A stretch of DNA of 64,000 bases from Acidimicrobiales bacterium (lineage in GTDB: Bacteria > Actinomycetota > Acidimicrobiia > Acidimicrobiales > AC-14). Position numbers and translations under genes: made by a program. The notes beneath the pieces were generated by a model that was given only the letters and a program-made list of their open reading frames with translations, had not been told where the DNA came from and searched no databases. The stretch is from contig JAODBK010000091.1 in assembly GCA_025463925.1 (NCBI GenBank), positions 1 through 64,000 on the forward strand, given 5' to 3'. This document shows positions 50,583-60,214 of this stretch, piece by piece (the stretch's first letter is position 1; each line of letters starts with the position of its first letter).

Positions 50583-52664
50583 CTACTTGACTCCCATCGC
50601 GGCGATCACGAGGTCGATCGTCTTGATGCCGACGAACGGCGCGATCAGCCCGCCGAGGCCATAGATGCCGAGGTTGCGGCGGAGGATCGCGGCAGCACCG
50701 AGGGCCCGGTACTTCACGCCCCGCAACGCCAGCGGGATCAGGGCCACGATGATGAGCGCATTGAAGATGACCGCACTCAGGATCGCCGAGTGCGGGTTGT
50801 CGAGCTTCATGACGTTGAGGGTCTTCAGCTCCGGGAAGACGCCCTGGAACATCGCCGGGATGATGGCGAAGTACTTGGCGACGTCGTTGGCGATCGAGAA
50901 GGTCGTCAGCGAGCCGCGCGTGATCAGCAGCTGCTTGCCGATCTCGACGATCTCGATGAGCTTCGTCGGGTCGGAGTCGAGGTCGACCATGTTGCCGGCT
51001 TCTTTGGCTGCCTGCGTCCCGGTGTTCATGGCGACGCCGACGTCGGCCTGGGCCAGCGCCGGCGCGTCGTTGGTGCCGTCACCGGTCATCGCGACCAGCA
51101 GGCCGCCCTGCTGCTCGCGCTTGATCAGCGCCATCTTGTCCTCGGGCGTCGCCTCGGCGAGGAAGTCGTCGACGCCGGCCTCCTCGGCGATGGCCTTCGC
51201 GGTCAGCGGGTTGTCGCCGGTGATCATGACCGTGCGGATGCCCATCCGCCGCATCTCGTCGAAGCGCGCCCGCATGCCGTGCTTCACGGTGTCCTTGAGG
51301 TGGATCACCCCGAGCACCAGCGGGCCGTCGGCGACGGCCAGTGGGGTGCCGCCGTTGGCGGCGATGCCGTCGGAGATCACGGTGAGAGCCTCGGGCGAGT
51401 CGGCCCCGCCCTGCTCGCGCACCCAGCGACGCACCGAGTCGACCGCACCCTTGCGAATCATGCGGTGCTCGAAGTCGACCCCGCTCATGCGGGTCTGGGC
51501 GGTGAACGGCACCAGCTCGGCGCCGGGGAGATCCCGGGGCGCGGGCCCGAACTGCGCCTCGCACAGCTCGACGATCGACCGGCCCTCGGGAGTCTCGTCG
51601 GCCAGGCTCGACAACCGCGCGGCGTCGGCGAGTCGCTCCTCGGCGACGCCGGGCATCGGGATCAGCTCGGACGCCATGCGGTTGCCGTAGGTGATGGTGC
51701 CGGTCTTGTCGAGCAGGAGCGTGCTGCAATCGCCGGCGGCCTCCACGGCCCGGCCCGACATGGCGAGCACGTTCCGCTGCACCAGGCGGTCCATGCCGGC
51801 GATGCCGATGGCCGACAGGAGCGCGCCGATCGTCGTCGGAATGAGGCAGACGAGCAGCGCGACCAGCACGGTGATCGACTGCTCGGCCTTGGAGTAGATG
51901 GCGAACGGTTGGAGCGTCACCACGGCGAGCAGGAAGATGATCGTGAGTCCGGCCAGCAGGATGTTGAGCGCGATCTCGTTCGGCGTCTTCTGTCGGGAGG
52001 CGCCCTCGACGAGCGCGATCATCCGATCGAGGAACGTCTCGCCGGGCTTCGATGAGATGCGGACGACGATGTGGTCGCTGAGCACCCGGGTCCCGCCGGT
52101 GACCGCGCTCCGGTCGCCGCCCGACTCGCGGATGACGGGTGCCGACTCGCCGGTGATCGCCGACTCGTCCACCGACGCGATGCCCTCGACCACGTCGCCG
52201 TCGCCCGGGATCAGTTGGCCGGCCTCCACCACGCAGAGGTCGCCGATGGTGAGCTGCGTCGATGCGGTCTCGACGACCGTCCCGTCGGGCCGGCGCACGT
52301 GGGCCACCGTCTCGGACCGGGCTTTGCGGAGTGTGTCGGCCTGCGCCTTGCCGCGCCCTTCGGCCACCGCCTCGGCGAAGTTGGCGAACAGCACGGTGAA
52401 CCACAGCCAGACGGTGACCAGGGTGGCGAAGCCATCGAGATCGCGGATGGCGAGGATCGTCGTCATGACCGATCCGACTTCGACCACGAACATCACCGGG
52501 TTTCGCGCCATCGTCCGCGGGTTGAGCTTCGCGACGGCGTCGACGACCGCCCGCTTCAGGATCGCGGGCTCGAACATCGACGTCGACCGGCGCTTCGAGT
52601 GGTGCGGGTCGGGTTGCGGTGGGCGGGCCTCGAGCGTCTGGAGGCCTGAGCTGGTGTCGACCAT
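50583..52664 (-). CDS. kdpB: Potassium-transporting ATPase subunit B (P-type ATPase)
   Basis: KdpB hydrolyses ATP to drive potassium import. The 693-residue protein has the phosphorylation site [14 protein letters not shown], the actuator ITGESAPV, and the hinge [20 protein letters not shown] with further segments typical of KdpB ([18 protein letters not shown]). ATG 52664 follows kdpA by 7 bp. Confidence 0.97.
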   Translation of the reverse strand: MVDTSSGLQTLEARPPQPDPHHSKRRSTSMFEPAILKRAVVDAVAKLNPRTMARNPVMFVVEVGSVMTTILAIRDLDGFATLVTVWLWFTVLFANFAEAVAEGRGKAQADTLRKARSETVAHVRRPDGTVVETASTQLTIGDLCVVEAGQLIPGDGDVVEGIASVDESAITGESAPVIRESGGDRSAVTGGTRVLSDHIVVRISSKPGETFLDRMIALVEGASRQKTPNEIALNILLAGLTIIFLLAVVTLQPFAIYSKAEQSITVLVALLVCLIPTTIGALLSAIGIAGMDRLVQRNVLAMSGRAVEAAGDCSTLLLDKTGTITYGNRMASELIPMPGVAEERLADAARLSSLADETPEGRSIVELCEAQFGPAPRDLPGAELVPFTAQTRMSGVDFEHRMIRKGAVDSVRRWVREQGGADSPEALTVISDGIAANGGTPLAVADGPLVLGVIHLKDTVKHGMRARFDEMRRMGIRTVMITGDNPLTAKAIAEEAGVDDFLAEATPEDKMALIKREQQGGLLVAMTGDGTNDAPALAQADVGVAMNTGTQAAKEAGNMVDLDSDPTKLIEIVEIGKQLLITRGSLTTFSIANDVAKYFAIIPAMFQGVFPELKTLNVMKLDNPHSAILSAVIFNALIIVALIPLALRGVKYRALGAAAILRRNLGIYGLGGLIAPFVGIKTIDLVIAAMGVK

Positions 52665-52671
52665 GAAGCTC

Positions 52672-54387
52672 CTAGAAGTGGCCGGCGAGGTGCTCGACGA
52701 CGGGACCGAGCGAGACGACCGGGAAGTAGGTGAGGCCCACGACGATGAGCACGACCGACGTGAGCAGCGCGGTGAAGAGCGGCGTCGCCGTCGGGAACGT
52801 TCCGGCGGAGGCCGGAACCGCTTGCTTGCGCCCGAGCGAGCCGGCGATCGCCAGTACGGGGATCATGAGGAAGAAGCGCCCGACCAGCATGGCGACCGCG
52901 CCGGTGGTGTTGTACCAGAGCGTGTTGCCGCTGAGCCCGCCGAACGCCGAGCCGTTGTTGTTGGCCTGCGACGTGAACGCGTAGGTCACCTCGCTCAGGC
53001 CGTGCGGACCGGGATTGCCGAGGGAGCTCAGCGCGTGCTTCAGGAGCAGCGACGCGCCGGCGAACCCGAGGATCACGACCGGCACGAACAGGATGTAGAG
53101 CACCACGAGCTTCATCTCGGCCGACTGCACCTTCTTGCCGAGGTACTCCGGCGTGCGGCCGACCATCAGCCCGGCGATGAACACGCTCATCAGCGCGAAG
53201 ACCAACATGCCGTAGAGCCCGGAACCGGTGCCGCCCGGGCTGACCTCGCCGAGCATGATGTTGACGAGCGGCACTGCGCCGCCGAGCGGCGTCAGGCTGT
53301 CGTGCGCGCAGTTGACGGCGCCAGTGGACGTCCCGGTGGTGCTCGACGCGAACAGCCCGCAGCCCGCGGCGCCGAAGCGCGCCTCCTTCCCCTCCATGTT
53401 CCCGCCGGATTGGGTGGCCGTCACCTGCTGCGACGCGCCGAGCGCGCCGAGCTTGGGACTGCCCCTCGTCTCGAGCGGCATGATCAACGACGTCATCACC
53501 AGCCAGAGCACGAACATCGCCGCGAACACCGCCCAGCCCTGGCCCTGGTCCTTGGCCATCCGGCCGAACGCGAACGTCAGCGCGAAGGGGATGGCGAGCA
53601 GCAGCCAGATCTGCAGCACGTTCGTGATCGGGTTCGGGTTCTCGAACGGGTGGGCCGAGTTGGCGTTGTACGGTCCGCCGCCGTTCTGGCCGATCTCCTT
53701 GATGGCCTCCTGGCTGGCGATCGGTCCACCCGGGATCGACTGCTGGCTGCCGGCGACCGTGGCCACCGTGCGCGTCGCATGAACGTTCTGGATGACGCCC
53801 TGGCTCATCAGCACGAGCGCGAACGCGAACGACATTGGCAGGAGCACTCGGGTGCACGTCCGGGTGAGGTCGACCCAGAAGTTGCCGAGGGTGCCGGTCT
53901 TGTTCCGGACCAGACCCCGGATGAGTGCAACCGCGACCGCGGCGCCAGCCGCCGCGGACACGAAGTTGTGGAACGCCAGGCCGGTCATCTGGGTGAGGTG
54001 CGACATCGTCGACTCACCGCTGTAGTTCTGCCAGTTGGTGTTGGTGAGGAAGCTGACGGCGGTGTTGAACGACAGCGCCGGCGTGACGCCCTTCAGGTGG
54101 TCCGGGTTGAAGGGCAGGTGGCCCTGCAGCCGGATCTGGGCGTAGAGGACGAGCACGGAGACGAACGAGAACGCCAGCAACGACAACGCGTAGACGTCCC
54201 AGCGCTGCTCGCCCGTCTCGTTGACGCCGGTCGCCCGGTAGATGAGCCGTTCGACCGGCAGGAACACCCGGTCGCCCGGTGCGCGGTGGTCGCCGTAGAC
54301 CTTGGCGAGGTATGCGCCCAGGACCGGCGTCGACACGAGGATCAGGACGATGACGGCGGCGAACTGCGCCCAACCGGCCGCGGTCAC
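52672..54387 (-). CDS. kdpA: Potassium-transporting ATPase subunit A
   Basis: KdpA is the potassium-selective channel-like subunit. The 571-residue protein has ten membrane helices and filter-like segments such as [15 protein letters not shown] and [34 protein letters not shown] is typical. GTG 54387 overlaps the kdpF stop by four bases. Confidence 0.97.
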   Translation of the reverse strand: MTAAGWAQFAAVIVLILVSTPVLGAYLAKVYGDHRAPGDRVFLPVERLIYRATGVNETGEQRWDVYALSLLAFSFVSVLVLYAQIRLQGHLPFNPDHLKGVTPALSFNTAVSFLTNTNWQNYSGESTMSHLTQMTGLAFHNFVSAAAGAAVAVALIRGLVRNKTGTLGNFWVDLTRTCTRVLLPMSFAFALVLMSQGVIQNVHATRTVATVAGSQQSIPGGPIASQEAIKEIGQNGGGPYNANSAHPFENPNPITNVLQIWLLLAIPFALTFAFGRMAKDQGQGWAVFAAMFVLWLVMTSLIMPLETRGSPKLGALGASQQVTATQSGGNMEGKEARFGAAGCGLFASSTTGTSTGAVNCAHDSLTPLGGAVPLVNIMLGEVSPGGTGSGLYGMLVFALMSVFIAGLMVGRTPEYLGKKVQSAEMKLVVLYILFVPVVILGFAGASLLLKHALSSLGNPGPHGLSEVTYAFTSQANNNGSAFGGLSGNTLWYNTTGAVAMLVGRFFLMIPVLAIAGSLGRKQAVPASAGTFPTATPLFTALLTSVVLIVVGLTYFPVVSLGPVVEHLAGHF

Positions 54388-54485
54388 AGCTTCTCGGGGA
54401 AGATGAGGGCGTACCCGAGGTACGCGGTGATCAGCACCGAGATGATCAAGCCGACGATGTTGTCGCCTCTGATCGTGGCGATCAC
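54384..54485 (-). CDS. kdpF: Potassium-transporting ATPase subunit F
   Basis: A 33-residue protein from GTG 54485 consists of one helix ([20 protein letters not shown]) ending FPEKL, the typical KdpF form. KdpF sits between KdpA and KdpB and stabilises them. Both ends overlap neighbours by four bases. Confidence 0.93.
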   Translation of the reverse strand: MIATIRGDNIVGLIISVLITAYLGYALIFPEKL

Positions 54486-54622
54486 GCGGCCTGCCGTTCC
54501 GGTTCGGCCGGCACCGGTTGCGTCACGTCCTGGTCGCCGATGACGGCGTCGCACGCCTTGACGAACAGGGCGCTGAGGGCGAAGAACCCCGCGAGCGCCA
54601 CCACCACGACGAGATCAGCCAT
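54482..54622 (-). CDS. 46-residue membrane protein upstream of kdpF
   Basis: From ATG 54622, with GAGAGG just upstream, the protein starts [20 protein letters not shown] and goes on with [15 protein letters not shown] and a short Pro/Glu tail. One helix then an acidic cytoplasmic or outside tail. Its stop overlaps the kdpF start by four bases, so it is made together with the pump. No named family is recalled; it may be a further small subunit. Confidence 0.75.
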   Translation of the reverse strand: MADLVVVVALAGFFALSALFVKACDAVIGDQDVTQPVPAEPERQAA

Positions 54623-54637
54623 TCGATCCTCTCGTGC

Positions 54638-55390
54638 TCAATGGACCGCGCCGCGCGCCGCCAGCGCGGCGCCGACGAGATCGGCCATCGCGACGGCCAC
54701 GATCCGGCGGACGAACGGGACGGGCTGGCCGGGCGTCGGCTCGAGCAGGTAGCGGCCCCACCGTCGACCGCCGCCGTCGACCTCCAGCTCGACGGTGCGG
54801 CCGGGCAGGCCCATCGAGTCCGATCCCCAGCGCAGCTGACCGACGACGACCTCGCCGTCGCGCTGGACCTTCGGCAGCGGTCGCTCCTCGGGGTCGCGGG
54901 CCGACATGTCGAACCGGATGTCCCGCAGGATGAGGAGTTCCCGCAGCTCGTCGGCCACCGCCAAGATCACGTACTCCAGCGGTTCGCCCGACGCCACGAG
55001 CTCGGCCACCGCATGCACCCGGGTGAGCTCGTCGGCGTGCCGGCTGGCCACTGCCTGGTGGCGCCGGCTGCGGGCCGCGAGCTCGCCGACGACCAGTCCG
55101 ACGACCAGCAGGAGGACGGCGGTGACGACGTCGCCGCGCGCCCGGATCGTGAACCGGTAGTGGGGCTGCGTGTGGAAGAAGTCGAACCACGCCGCGCTCG
55201 ACACCGCGGCGACGGACGCGGACAACCGCCGGCCCAGGATGGCGACCACGACCACGACGACCACCAACACCAGCGCGATGTTCGTGTTGTCGGTGTGGTC
55301 GCGGGCGGGGATCAGCGCCGCGGCAACCGCCACCGGCAAGGCGACGGCGAGACCCAGGGCGATCCATGTTCGCTGCTGCTCACGCGTCAT
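54638..55390 (-). CDS. DUF4118-domain membrane protein, KdpD-like without kinase
   Basis: The 250-residue protein begins with three or four helices (IALGLAVALPVAVAAALIP, NIALVLVVVVVVVAILGRRL, AWFDFFHTQPHYRFTI, VVTAVLLLVVGLVVGELAAR). The FDFFHTQPHYRFTI segment is typical of DUF4118, as in KdpD. A GAF-like cytosolic part of about 140 residues follows and the protein then ends; no HisKA or ATPase domain exists. It heads the kdp operon, so it may be a sensor or regulator of KdpD or of the pump. Confidence 0.8.
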   Translation of the reverse strand: MTREQQRTWIALGLAVALPVAVAAALIPARDHTDNTNIALVLVVVVVVVAILGRRLSASVAAVSSAAWFDFFHTQPHYRFTIRARGDVVTAVLLLVVGLVVGELAARSRRHQAVASRHADELTRVHAVAELVASGEPLEYVILAVADELRELLILRDIRFDMSARDPEERPLPKVQRDGEVVVGQLRWGSDSMGLPGRTVELEVDGGGRRWGRYLLEPTPGQPVPFVRRIVAVAMADLVGAALAARGAVH

Positions 55391-55603
55391 GTTCCCGTTG
55401 TACGACTCACGTCATCGCGGCAACAGTGGCCTCAACGCGATCGCAACGCGCCGCGGACGTTTCTTCACGCCGCGTTAGCGGCTTTGCCGGTGCATCGAAC
55501 ACACGTGCGGAGCACGTGGCACCGCGCGGAGAACTGCCATCGACGGCGTACGCATCAGCGAGCGGGAACTCAACGCGCACGGTGGGCCAAGTAGCGTGGA
55601 CTC

Positions 55604-55679
55604 GGGCCGCTAGCTCAATTGGCAGAGCAAGAACCTTTTAAGTTCGAGGCTGCGGGTTCGAGCCCCGCGCGGCCCACCA
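55604..55679 (+). tRNA. tRNA-Lys (TTT), CCA encoded
   Basis: Acceptor GGGCCGC pairs with GCGGCCC, D-arm GCTCAATTGGCAGAGC, anticodon loop CTTTTAA with anticodon TTT, and T-arm GCGGGTTCGAGCCCCGC. The 3' CCA is encoded at 55677-55679. The first anticodon-stem pair is an A-G mismatch. Accessory genes follow it, so it may have served as an integration site, but I found no repeat of its 3' end downstream. Confidence 0.93.
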
Positions 55680-55788
55680 ACCCTAGGGGTCATCGTACGA
55701 ACACCTTTCGGGGCAGGGCCGTCGCGGACGTCCGTGACCAACGAGCGGATTCGGCGATGCGGATCGGGATGCCATCCCGAGTGTCATC

Positions 55789-55839
55789 GGTCTGTGCCCT
55801 GGTCGACCGGCGCTCGATGGAACGAACGCCGAGCCGGCA
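55789..55839 (+). repeat. Imperfect inverted-repeat copy 1, with hairpin
   Basis: This 51-bp segment matches the reverse complement of 59873-59924 with five substitutions and one gap. It includes GGCGCTCGATGGAACGAACG, a hairpin with loop ATGGAA (arms slightly imperfect here). Confidence 0.7.
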
Positions 55840-55846
55840 ACACCGG

Positions 55847-56161
55847 ATGGTCAGCATCCGCGACAATCGCTGCGTGCGCGACCTCGATGACGGCAATACG
55901 CACGTCGTGTGGGGCTGTGGTCCTGGCTCCGGCTGGGGGCTGCGGCGTGAGGTCGCGAAGACGTGTGCTGACCTAGAGAAGCGCGGCTACACGGTCGTCC
56001 TGCGGGCCGTCGGGCGCAAATACAGGCTCGTCCGAGATGGCCTCCTCGATCCCGCCGATGGCGAGCAGGACTTGTTAGGCATGGCGGCGGTCGTGGTCGC
56101 TGAGCCGCCCAGTTCGCCCGAGCGTTCGGTGCCGAAGGAGTGCGATCCGAAATCGGACTAG
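55847..56161 (+). CDS. Hypothetical protein
   Basis: From ATG 55847 a 104-residue protein reads MVSIRDNRCVRDLDDGNTHV, then WGCGPGSGWGLRREVAKTCA and YTVVLRAVGRKYRLVRDGLL. The mix of charged and hydrophobic residues looks protein-like, but I recognise no domain. The frame is open further upstream, through the repeat, so the start is uncertain. It is convergent with the kinase-like gene, overlapping it by 4 bp at the 3' ends. Confidence 0.45.
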   Translation: MVSIRDNRCVRDLDDGNTHVVWGCGPGSGWGLRREVAKTCADLEKRGYTVVLRAVGRKYRLVRDGLLDPADGEQDLLGMAAVVVAEPPSSPERSVPKECDPKSD

Positions 56162-56721
56162 GCGTCGGCGCTCGCGGACCCACGTCCTGAGCCAGCGGCC
56201 GGTAGCAGCCCGGCGGTAAATGCCGAGAGCATTGCCGCGGCGACTGATTCGGGAGTGCCCGACGCATCGATCACGTTGGCCTCGTGATCACCGAGATCCG
56301 CGAATCGGGCGTGCTGACGCCCAAGCGACTCGGGGCTGGCGTCACCGGGGCGGCGCTGGGTGACCCGGGCAATGCACGTGGCGAGGTCGGTTCGGAGCAC
56401 GGCGTAGTGGAGCGGCACACCTCGGCTCGCGCACGCCTGCGCCAAGGCGCTGAGCCCATCGGGAAAGACGTGGCCGTCCATGACCACCGTGTATCCGCCT
56501 TGGGCGAAGTTCATGGCGGCGGCCGCGACCGCCCCGCCGAGCACGTGGTTCTGGAGTGCAGCCTCGGGCAGTGACGGCTCGATCCAGCCGTTCACGATGA
56601 ATGGCGTGAAGTCATCCATTCGGATGTGCACGCTCGGGTCAAACGCGGCGGCGACGAGCCGACCCACTGTCGTCTTGCCCGCCCCTGACGGTCCGGTGAC
56701 GACGAGGATCGGCGCGACCAT
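56158..56721 (-). CDS. P-loop NTPase, small-molecule kinase-like
   Basis: The 187-residue protein has Walker A in VTGPSGAGKTTVGRLVAAAF, HIRMDDFTPFIVNGW with an acidic metal/substrate residue, GGYTVVMDGHVFPDG resembling a Walker B-type strand, and CIARVTQRRPGDASPESLGR with lid-type Arg residues. This layout is like AAA-type kinases for sugars, shikimate or antibiotics. The substrate is unknown. It lies between the two inverted-repeat copies. Confidence 0.8.
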   Translation of the reverse strand: MVAPILVVTGPSGAGKTTVGRLVAAAFDPSVHIRMDDFTPFIVNGWIEPSLPEAALQNHVLGGAVAAAAMNFAQGGYTVVMDGHVFPDGLSALAQACASRGVPLHYAVLRTDLATCIARVTQRRPGDASPESLGRQHARFADLGDHEANVIDASGTPESVAAAMLSAFTAGLLPAAGSGRGSASADA

Positions 56722-56774
56722 GCGCTCACGCTACGGTGCGCTGCGGCCCGACCTGTATGTATCGCTTGCGATCG

Positions 56775-56927
56775 CTAGACGGAGTCTCCGCAGGCTTCGC
56801 AATCCGGGTTCTCGCAGATGAACCGCGTGTCGATGACGTGGGACGGTTCGGCCGGTAGCGCCGTCACACCGCAGTAAGGACAAATCGGAGCGCGGTCCAC
56901 GTCAGCGTCGTCGGAGTCGGTCGCCAC
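56775..56927 (-). CDS. Small zinc-ribbon protein
   Basis: A 50-residue protein from GTG 56927 contains CPYCGVTALP and, 23 residues later, CENPDCEACGDSV, a four- or five-Cys zinc ribbon. There is no strong ribosome site, so the start is uncertain. No function is known. Confidence 0.5.
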   Translation of the reverse strand: MATDSDDADVDRAPICPYCGVTALPAEPSHVIDTRFICENPDCEACGDSV

Positions 56928-57111
56928 GCTGTGATGTTCGCACCTTGCGGACCGATCGCAAGGTGCCGCCGTCGGGAGGTAGCCCGGACTCGTGTTCCGG
57001 CCGCGAGGCGGGCGGTATCGACGAACCCGGTGATAACCGATCGGTTCCGACAGTCTGGACTCCGTTCCCGGGCCGACCGACTGCGGCACATATCGGGTGG
57101 CCAGGAGCGAC

Positions 57112-59682
57112 TCACCCCGTTCGAAGGACTTGCGCCGCTGGAGTGCGTGCCGCGTTGCGACCGGGCAGCGCGGCAACCAAGTTCGCGAGAACGATCGCGC
57201 CGAGGGCGACGAGGACCACCTGCGTCACGGGGACGGTCGGCTGGGGCACGGCGTCGATGTTGTGGGCGAAGAGAATCCATAGTTGACGTCCGATGGCGAT
57301 GCCGAGCGGGACTCCAACCACGATCCCGATGACGGCCGCGATCGACGCTTGCCAGGCCACGGTGGCCGCGAGTTGTCGCTTTGTGAAGCCGAGCGTCTTG
57401 AGCAACGCGAGATCGTGTCTGCGTCGCCGCACCGAGGCGGTGAGGGTGAGACCGAGGGCGAGGATCGCGCCGGCGGCAAGCCCGGAGGCGAGAAGGGCCG
57501 GTGTCGCGCCCATGGTGCGGTAGTTCACGATCTCGGCAGGCCGCTGCACCGCCAACGCAGCGACGGTACTGCCCACGCCGCCCCCGTTGGGGACCGCCGC
57601 GAGGGCGCGGTTGGCGACATCGGCGATCCGCTGCATAACGGCCAGCCCGGCTGCGTGACTTATGCCATGACGAAGCCGTACGAAGACCAGGTTCGGGCCG
57701 TTGAGGGTGGGGTCGGGACTGAGCTGGGCCTGTTGGAACGCGGCGGACACGATAGCGAAGGAGACCAACGCGCCGGTCCCCATGGAGGTGTGATCCGAGA
57801 TGATGCTGGAGAACCCGACCGCGGGCATGGTGGCCGTTCCCACGATGGTGAGGCGGGTCGGCGTGACATAGAGGGCGTCTTGTGGCTTGCCGTAGGTCAC
57901 CACGACGGTGTCGCCGATGTGCTTGTGCAGTTGGGCGAGTGTGGCCGCGCCGAGGACGATCTGGTCCTTGTTGGCCAGGGCGTGACCGGCCAGGATCGGT
58001 GGGCCGATCTCGGGGTGAACGTGCTCGAACAAGAATGCGACCGTTTGGCCGTCGATTTCGGCATCGTTGTAGTCGTACCCGGTCCACCCGGCTACGTCGG
58101 GGTTGTGGTCCAGCAGCGCGAGGGCTTGCGGGGGCACGTTGCTGTTGCTGGGGTTGAGCATGTAGTCCCAGTTCCACCCGTAGAGCGCGGGATGCGACAC
58201 CAGCGATTGCAGACCGCTGCCGAAGGCGAGGGTCGCGGTCACCGTCATGACCGCCAGGGCGGCGCCCAGCAACGCCGAGCGCACTGGCACCGCGGCGCGG
58301 CCCCGGCCTGAGTCGAGCGCGAAGCGCACTCCGACGACGGCCGGCGCGGGCAGCCCCGTCGACGCGATCGCCTGCACCGGCTTGGAGGGACCCAGCGGAG
58401 CGAGTTGGGAACGTCGAGCGACCCGATGCGGTGCCGCGCGATACGCGAGACCGACTGCGATCGCAGCGAGACCCGCGATGAGCACCAGGAGCCCGATGCC
58501 GAGAACCGTCCAGTCAAAGGCTATTCCCGACCCTGGATAGACCCGACGAACGGGGCCCAGCGGCGACAGCGGCGACAGCGCGGCAGCCAGGGCGGCGGCG
58601 AGCACCGATCCGACCCCGATGGCGGCCAGGATGCCGATCAGACCCTCGGCGGCGATGGTCATCGGGCTGGCACCGAGGGCCCGCAGCACCTTCATGTCCT
58701 CATCGGCGTCGCGCAGTTGACGGGAGATGATCTGGACGCCGATCAGCAGCGCGGCAAGCGCGGCGATGGCTCCGAACACGCCGAGGGCGACGGCCAGGGG
58801 CTCGACCGTCCGATTGACCTTCGCCGTTACCGGCGAGGCGGTGTGGAAGGCGTAGGTCGTGCCCGGTGGCACCACGCCGGAGAACTCGCGCTCCACCGCG
58901 GCGACCCCGCCGTTGCCGTGATCGAGCTGGAGCCCATAGGTGATGGCGCCGGAAGTGCCCTGCCCGGAGTCGGCCAGCACCGCTTGGCCCAGTGCCGGGG
59001 TGAAGAAGACGAACCCCGGGAGGCGGTCGATGTCGTCCTGGACGATCTGGCTGCTGAACACGACCAGCCCGACCAGCTTGGTCTCGATGCGGCGGTGGGG
59101 TGCCACGCTCGGCGTGCCGATGCCCGGAAGCCTCGTTTGCTCGGTGGTGAAGATGCCGTAAGGGATGACCTGACCGACACGGAATCCGAGCAAGCGTGCC
59201 GCCGCCGCCGTCATCACGATTTCGTCGGACCGATCGGGGATGGCCATCCGGCCCCTTGTGACCGCCAGACGGTCTTGGTGAAAGAAGAGGCCGTTGTCGC
59301 TCGCGACCGGGATGGCCTCGTTGACGGTGTCGAGGCGGGGAGTTCCGTCCGGGCGCAACGGGGCGGCCGTCAGGGGAATCGCGCGCTCGACATGTTTCAC
59401 GCCGGGCAAGTGCGCGATGGCTTCCATCGCGGACGGGGAGTAGTCGATGCTCCCGCCCCCGCTGCCGGAGCCGCCAAAGATCGACACGCTCAGGTCCGAG
59501 GGGTTGGTGCTAGTCAAATAGGTGGAGAAGGACGACTGGGTGCGCCGGGCGGCGGACAGAGCGCCGATGGCGATGCCACCGGTCAGGCCGATGAGCAGGG
59601 CCAGCGCCAGATGGCCGCGCCACCGGCGGCCGAATGTGGTCTTGAACCGGTACCAGACGACGTGACGGAGATGGCGATTCAC
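57112..59682 (-). CDS. FtsX-like ABC transporter permease (double-module, MacB/LolC type)
   Basis: The 856-residue protein has one N-terminal helix, a large outside domain (about residues 55-300), a block of three helices (VALGVFGAIAALAALLIGVQ and following), a further helix pair, a second outside domain, and three helices at the end (LAAGAILALGLTLTASVRRR then LALLKTLGFTKRQLAATVAW). The DxxxLKxLGFxxxQL segment is the coupling helix that meets the ATPase. GTG 59682 has GGTGGGGG upstream. No ATP-binding gene is adjacent, which is unusual since MacB/LolD-type ATPases normally sit beside it. Confidence 0.85.
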   Translation of the reverse strand: MNRHLRHVVWYRFKTTFGRRWRGHLALALLIGLTGGIAIGALSAARRTQSSFSTYLTSTNPSDLSVSIFGGSGSGGGSIDYSPSAMEAIAHLPGVKHVERAIPLTAAPLRPDGTPRLDTVNEAIPVASDNGLFFHQDRLAVTRGRMAIPDRSDEIVMTAAAARLLGFRVGQVIPYGIFTTEQTRLPGIGTPSVAPHRRIETKLVGLVVFSSQIVQDDIDRLPGFVFFTPALGQAVLADSGQGTSGAITYGLQLDHGNGGVAAVEREFSGVVPPGTTYAFHTASPVTAKVNRTVEPLAVALGVFGAIAALAALLIGVQIISRQLRDADEDMKVLRALGASPMTIAAEGLIGILAAIGVGSVLAAALAAALSPLSPLGPVRRVYPGSGIAFDWTVLGIGLLVLIAGLAAIAVGLAYRAAPHRVARRSQLAPLGPSKPVQAIASTGLPAPAVVGVRFALDSGRGRAAVPVRSALLGAALAVMTVTATLAFGSGLQSLVSHPALYGWNWDYMLNPSNSNVPPQALALLDHNPDVAGWTGYDYNDAEIDGQTVAFLFEHVHPEIGPPILAGHALANKDQIVLGAATLAQLHKHIGDTVVVTYGKPQDALYVTPTRLTIVGTATMPAVGFSSIISDHTSMGTGALVSFAIVSAAFQQAQLSPDPTLNGPNLVFVRLRHGISHAAGLAVMQRIADVANRALAAVPNGGGVGSTVAALAVQRPAEIVNYRTMGATPALLASGLAAGAILALGLTLTASVRRRRHDLALLKTLGFTKRQLAATVAWQASIAAVIGIVVGVPLGIAIGRQLWILFAHNIDAVPQPTVPVTQVVLVALGAIVLANLVAALPGRNAARTPAAQVLRTG

Positions 59683-59872
59683 GGCGATGCCCCCACCACT
59701 CGCGGCCTCACGTCACCATCGACCTCCAAGGCGCGCGATGGCGCCAAGTCCCATTCGCAGTCTGGCGGACCCGCGGACGGCGACCAAGGAGGTCAGCCGG
59801 TCGGGAAGCGTAGTGCTACCACCAGGGGACTGATGGCACCGGTGCACCATCGGCATGGCCGGCCACGCATGG

Positions 59873-59924
59873 TGCCGGCTTTGCGCTCGTTCCATCGAGC
59901 GCCCGTCGACCCAGGGCACCGACC
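59873..59924 (-). repeat. Imperfect inverted-repeat copy 2, with perfect hairpin
   Basis: On the minus strand this matches 55789-55839. Here the hairpin arms are perfect: GCGCTCG-ATGGAA-CGAGCGC. The two copies point toward each other across 4 kb holding the kinase-like, zinc-ribbon and FtsX-like genes. Confidence 0.7.
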
Positions 59925-60080
59925 TGTATCACTCGGAAGGACATCGCGATGAACCGGCCGGTCACCGGCAGCCCACTCACTCCGCGGGCTACTGCCGACA
60001 GCTATCGGTCACCGTCACCGCTGCGAAGTGGTGTGTTCGTCGGCAACAGCGCGATCACCGGCCCAGCGACGATGCCATAG

Positions 60081-60104
60081 GGGGTGTTCGTACAATGACA
60101 CCCC
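60081..60104 (+). promoter_or_regulatory. -10 box embedded in an inverted repeat
   Basis: GGGGTGT (60081-60087) pairs with ACACCCC (60098-60104), and TACAAT (60091-60096) lies between them. A regulator bound to the repeat would cover the promoter of the methyltransferase gene. The -35 box is weak. Confidence 0.45.
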
Positions 60105-60214
60105 AGGATCACCGAAGGCTGAGGGCCAGACGAGCGCGATCGCCGACGGCGCAACGGGAGCGTCGACCGCCGTCCAGCAGACTCTTAAGCTGGAGCCGAC
60201 CACCGAGGAGGAGC

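Larger units (their letters stand above)
59683..60214. other. Non-coding stretch between permease and glycan genes
   Basis: No gene is supported here. It holds the second copy of the inverted repeat at 59873-59924 and a promoter-like site inside a short palindrome at 60081-60104. The last 110 bp are probably the leader of the methyltransferase gene. Confidence 0.55.

Noticed and set aside
55391-55603. Cyclic-di-AMP (ydaO-type) riboswitch before the kdp operon
   Set aside because: Such switches control potassium genes elsewhere, but I see none of the conserved ydaO segments on the minus strand; only a short GCCGC/GCGGC hairpin is present.
55604-55679. tRNA-Lys as proven attachment site of an integrated element
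   Set aside because: I found no integrase gene and no direct repeat of the tRNA 3' end downstream within the window.
59713-59919. Small protein with VD-x-RSMER sequence similar to the frame at about 55.8 kb
   Set aside because: The similarity comes from the inverted DNA repeat read in matching frames; neither extension shows a ribosome site or a domain.
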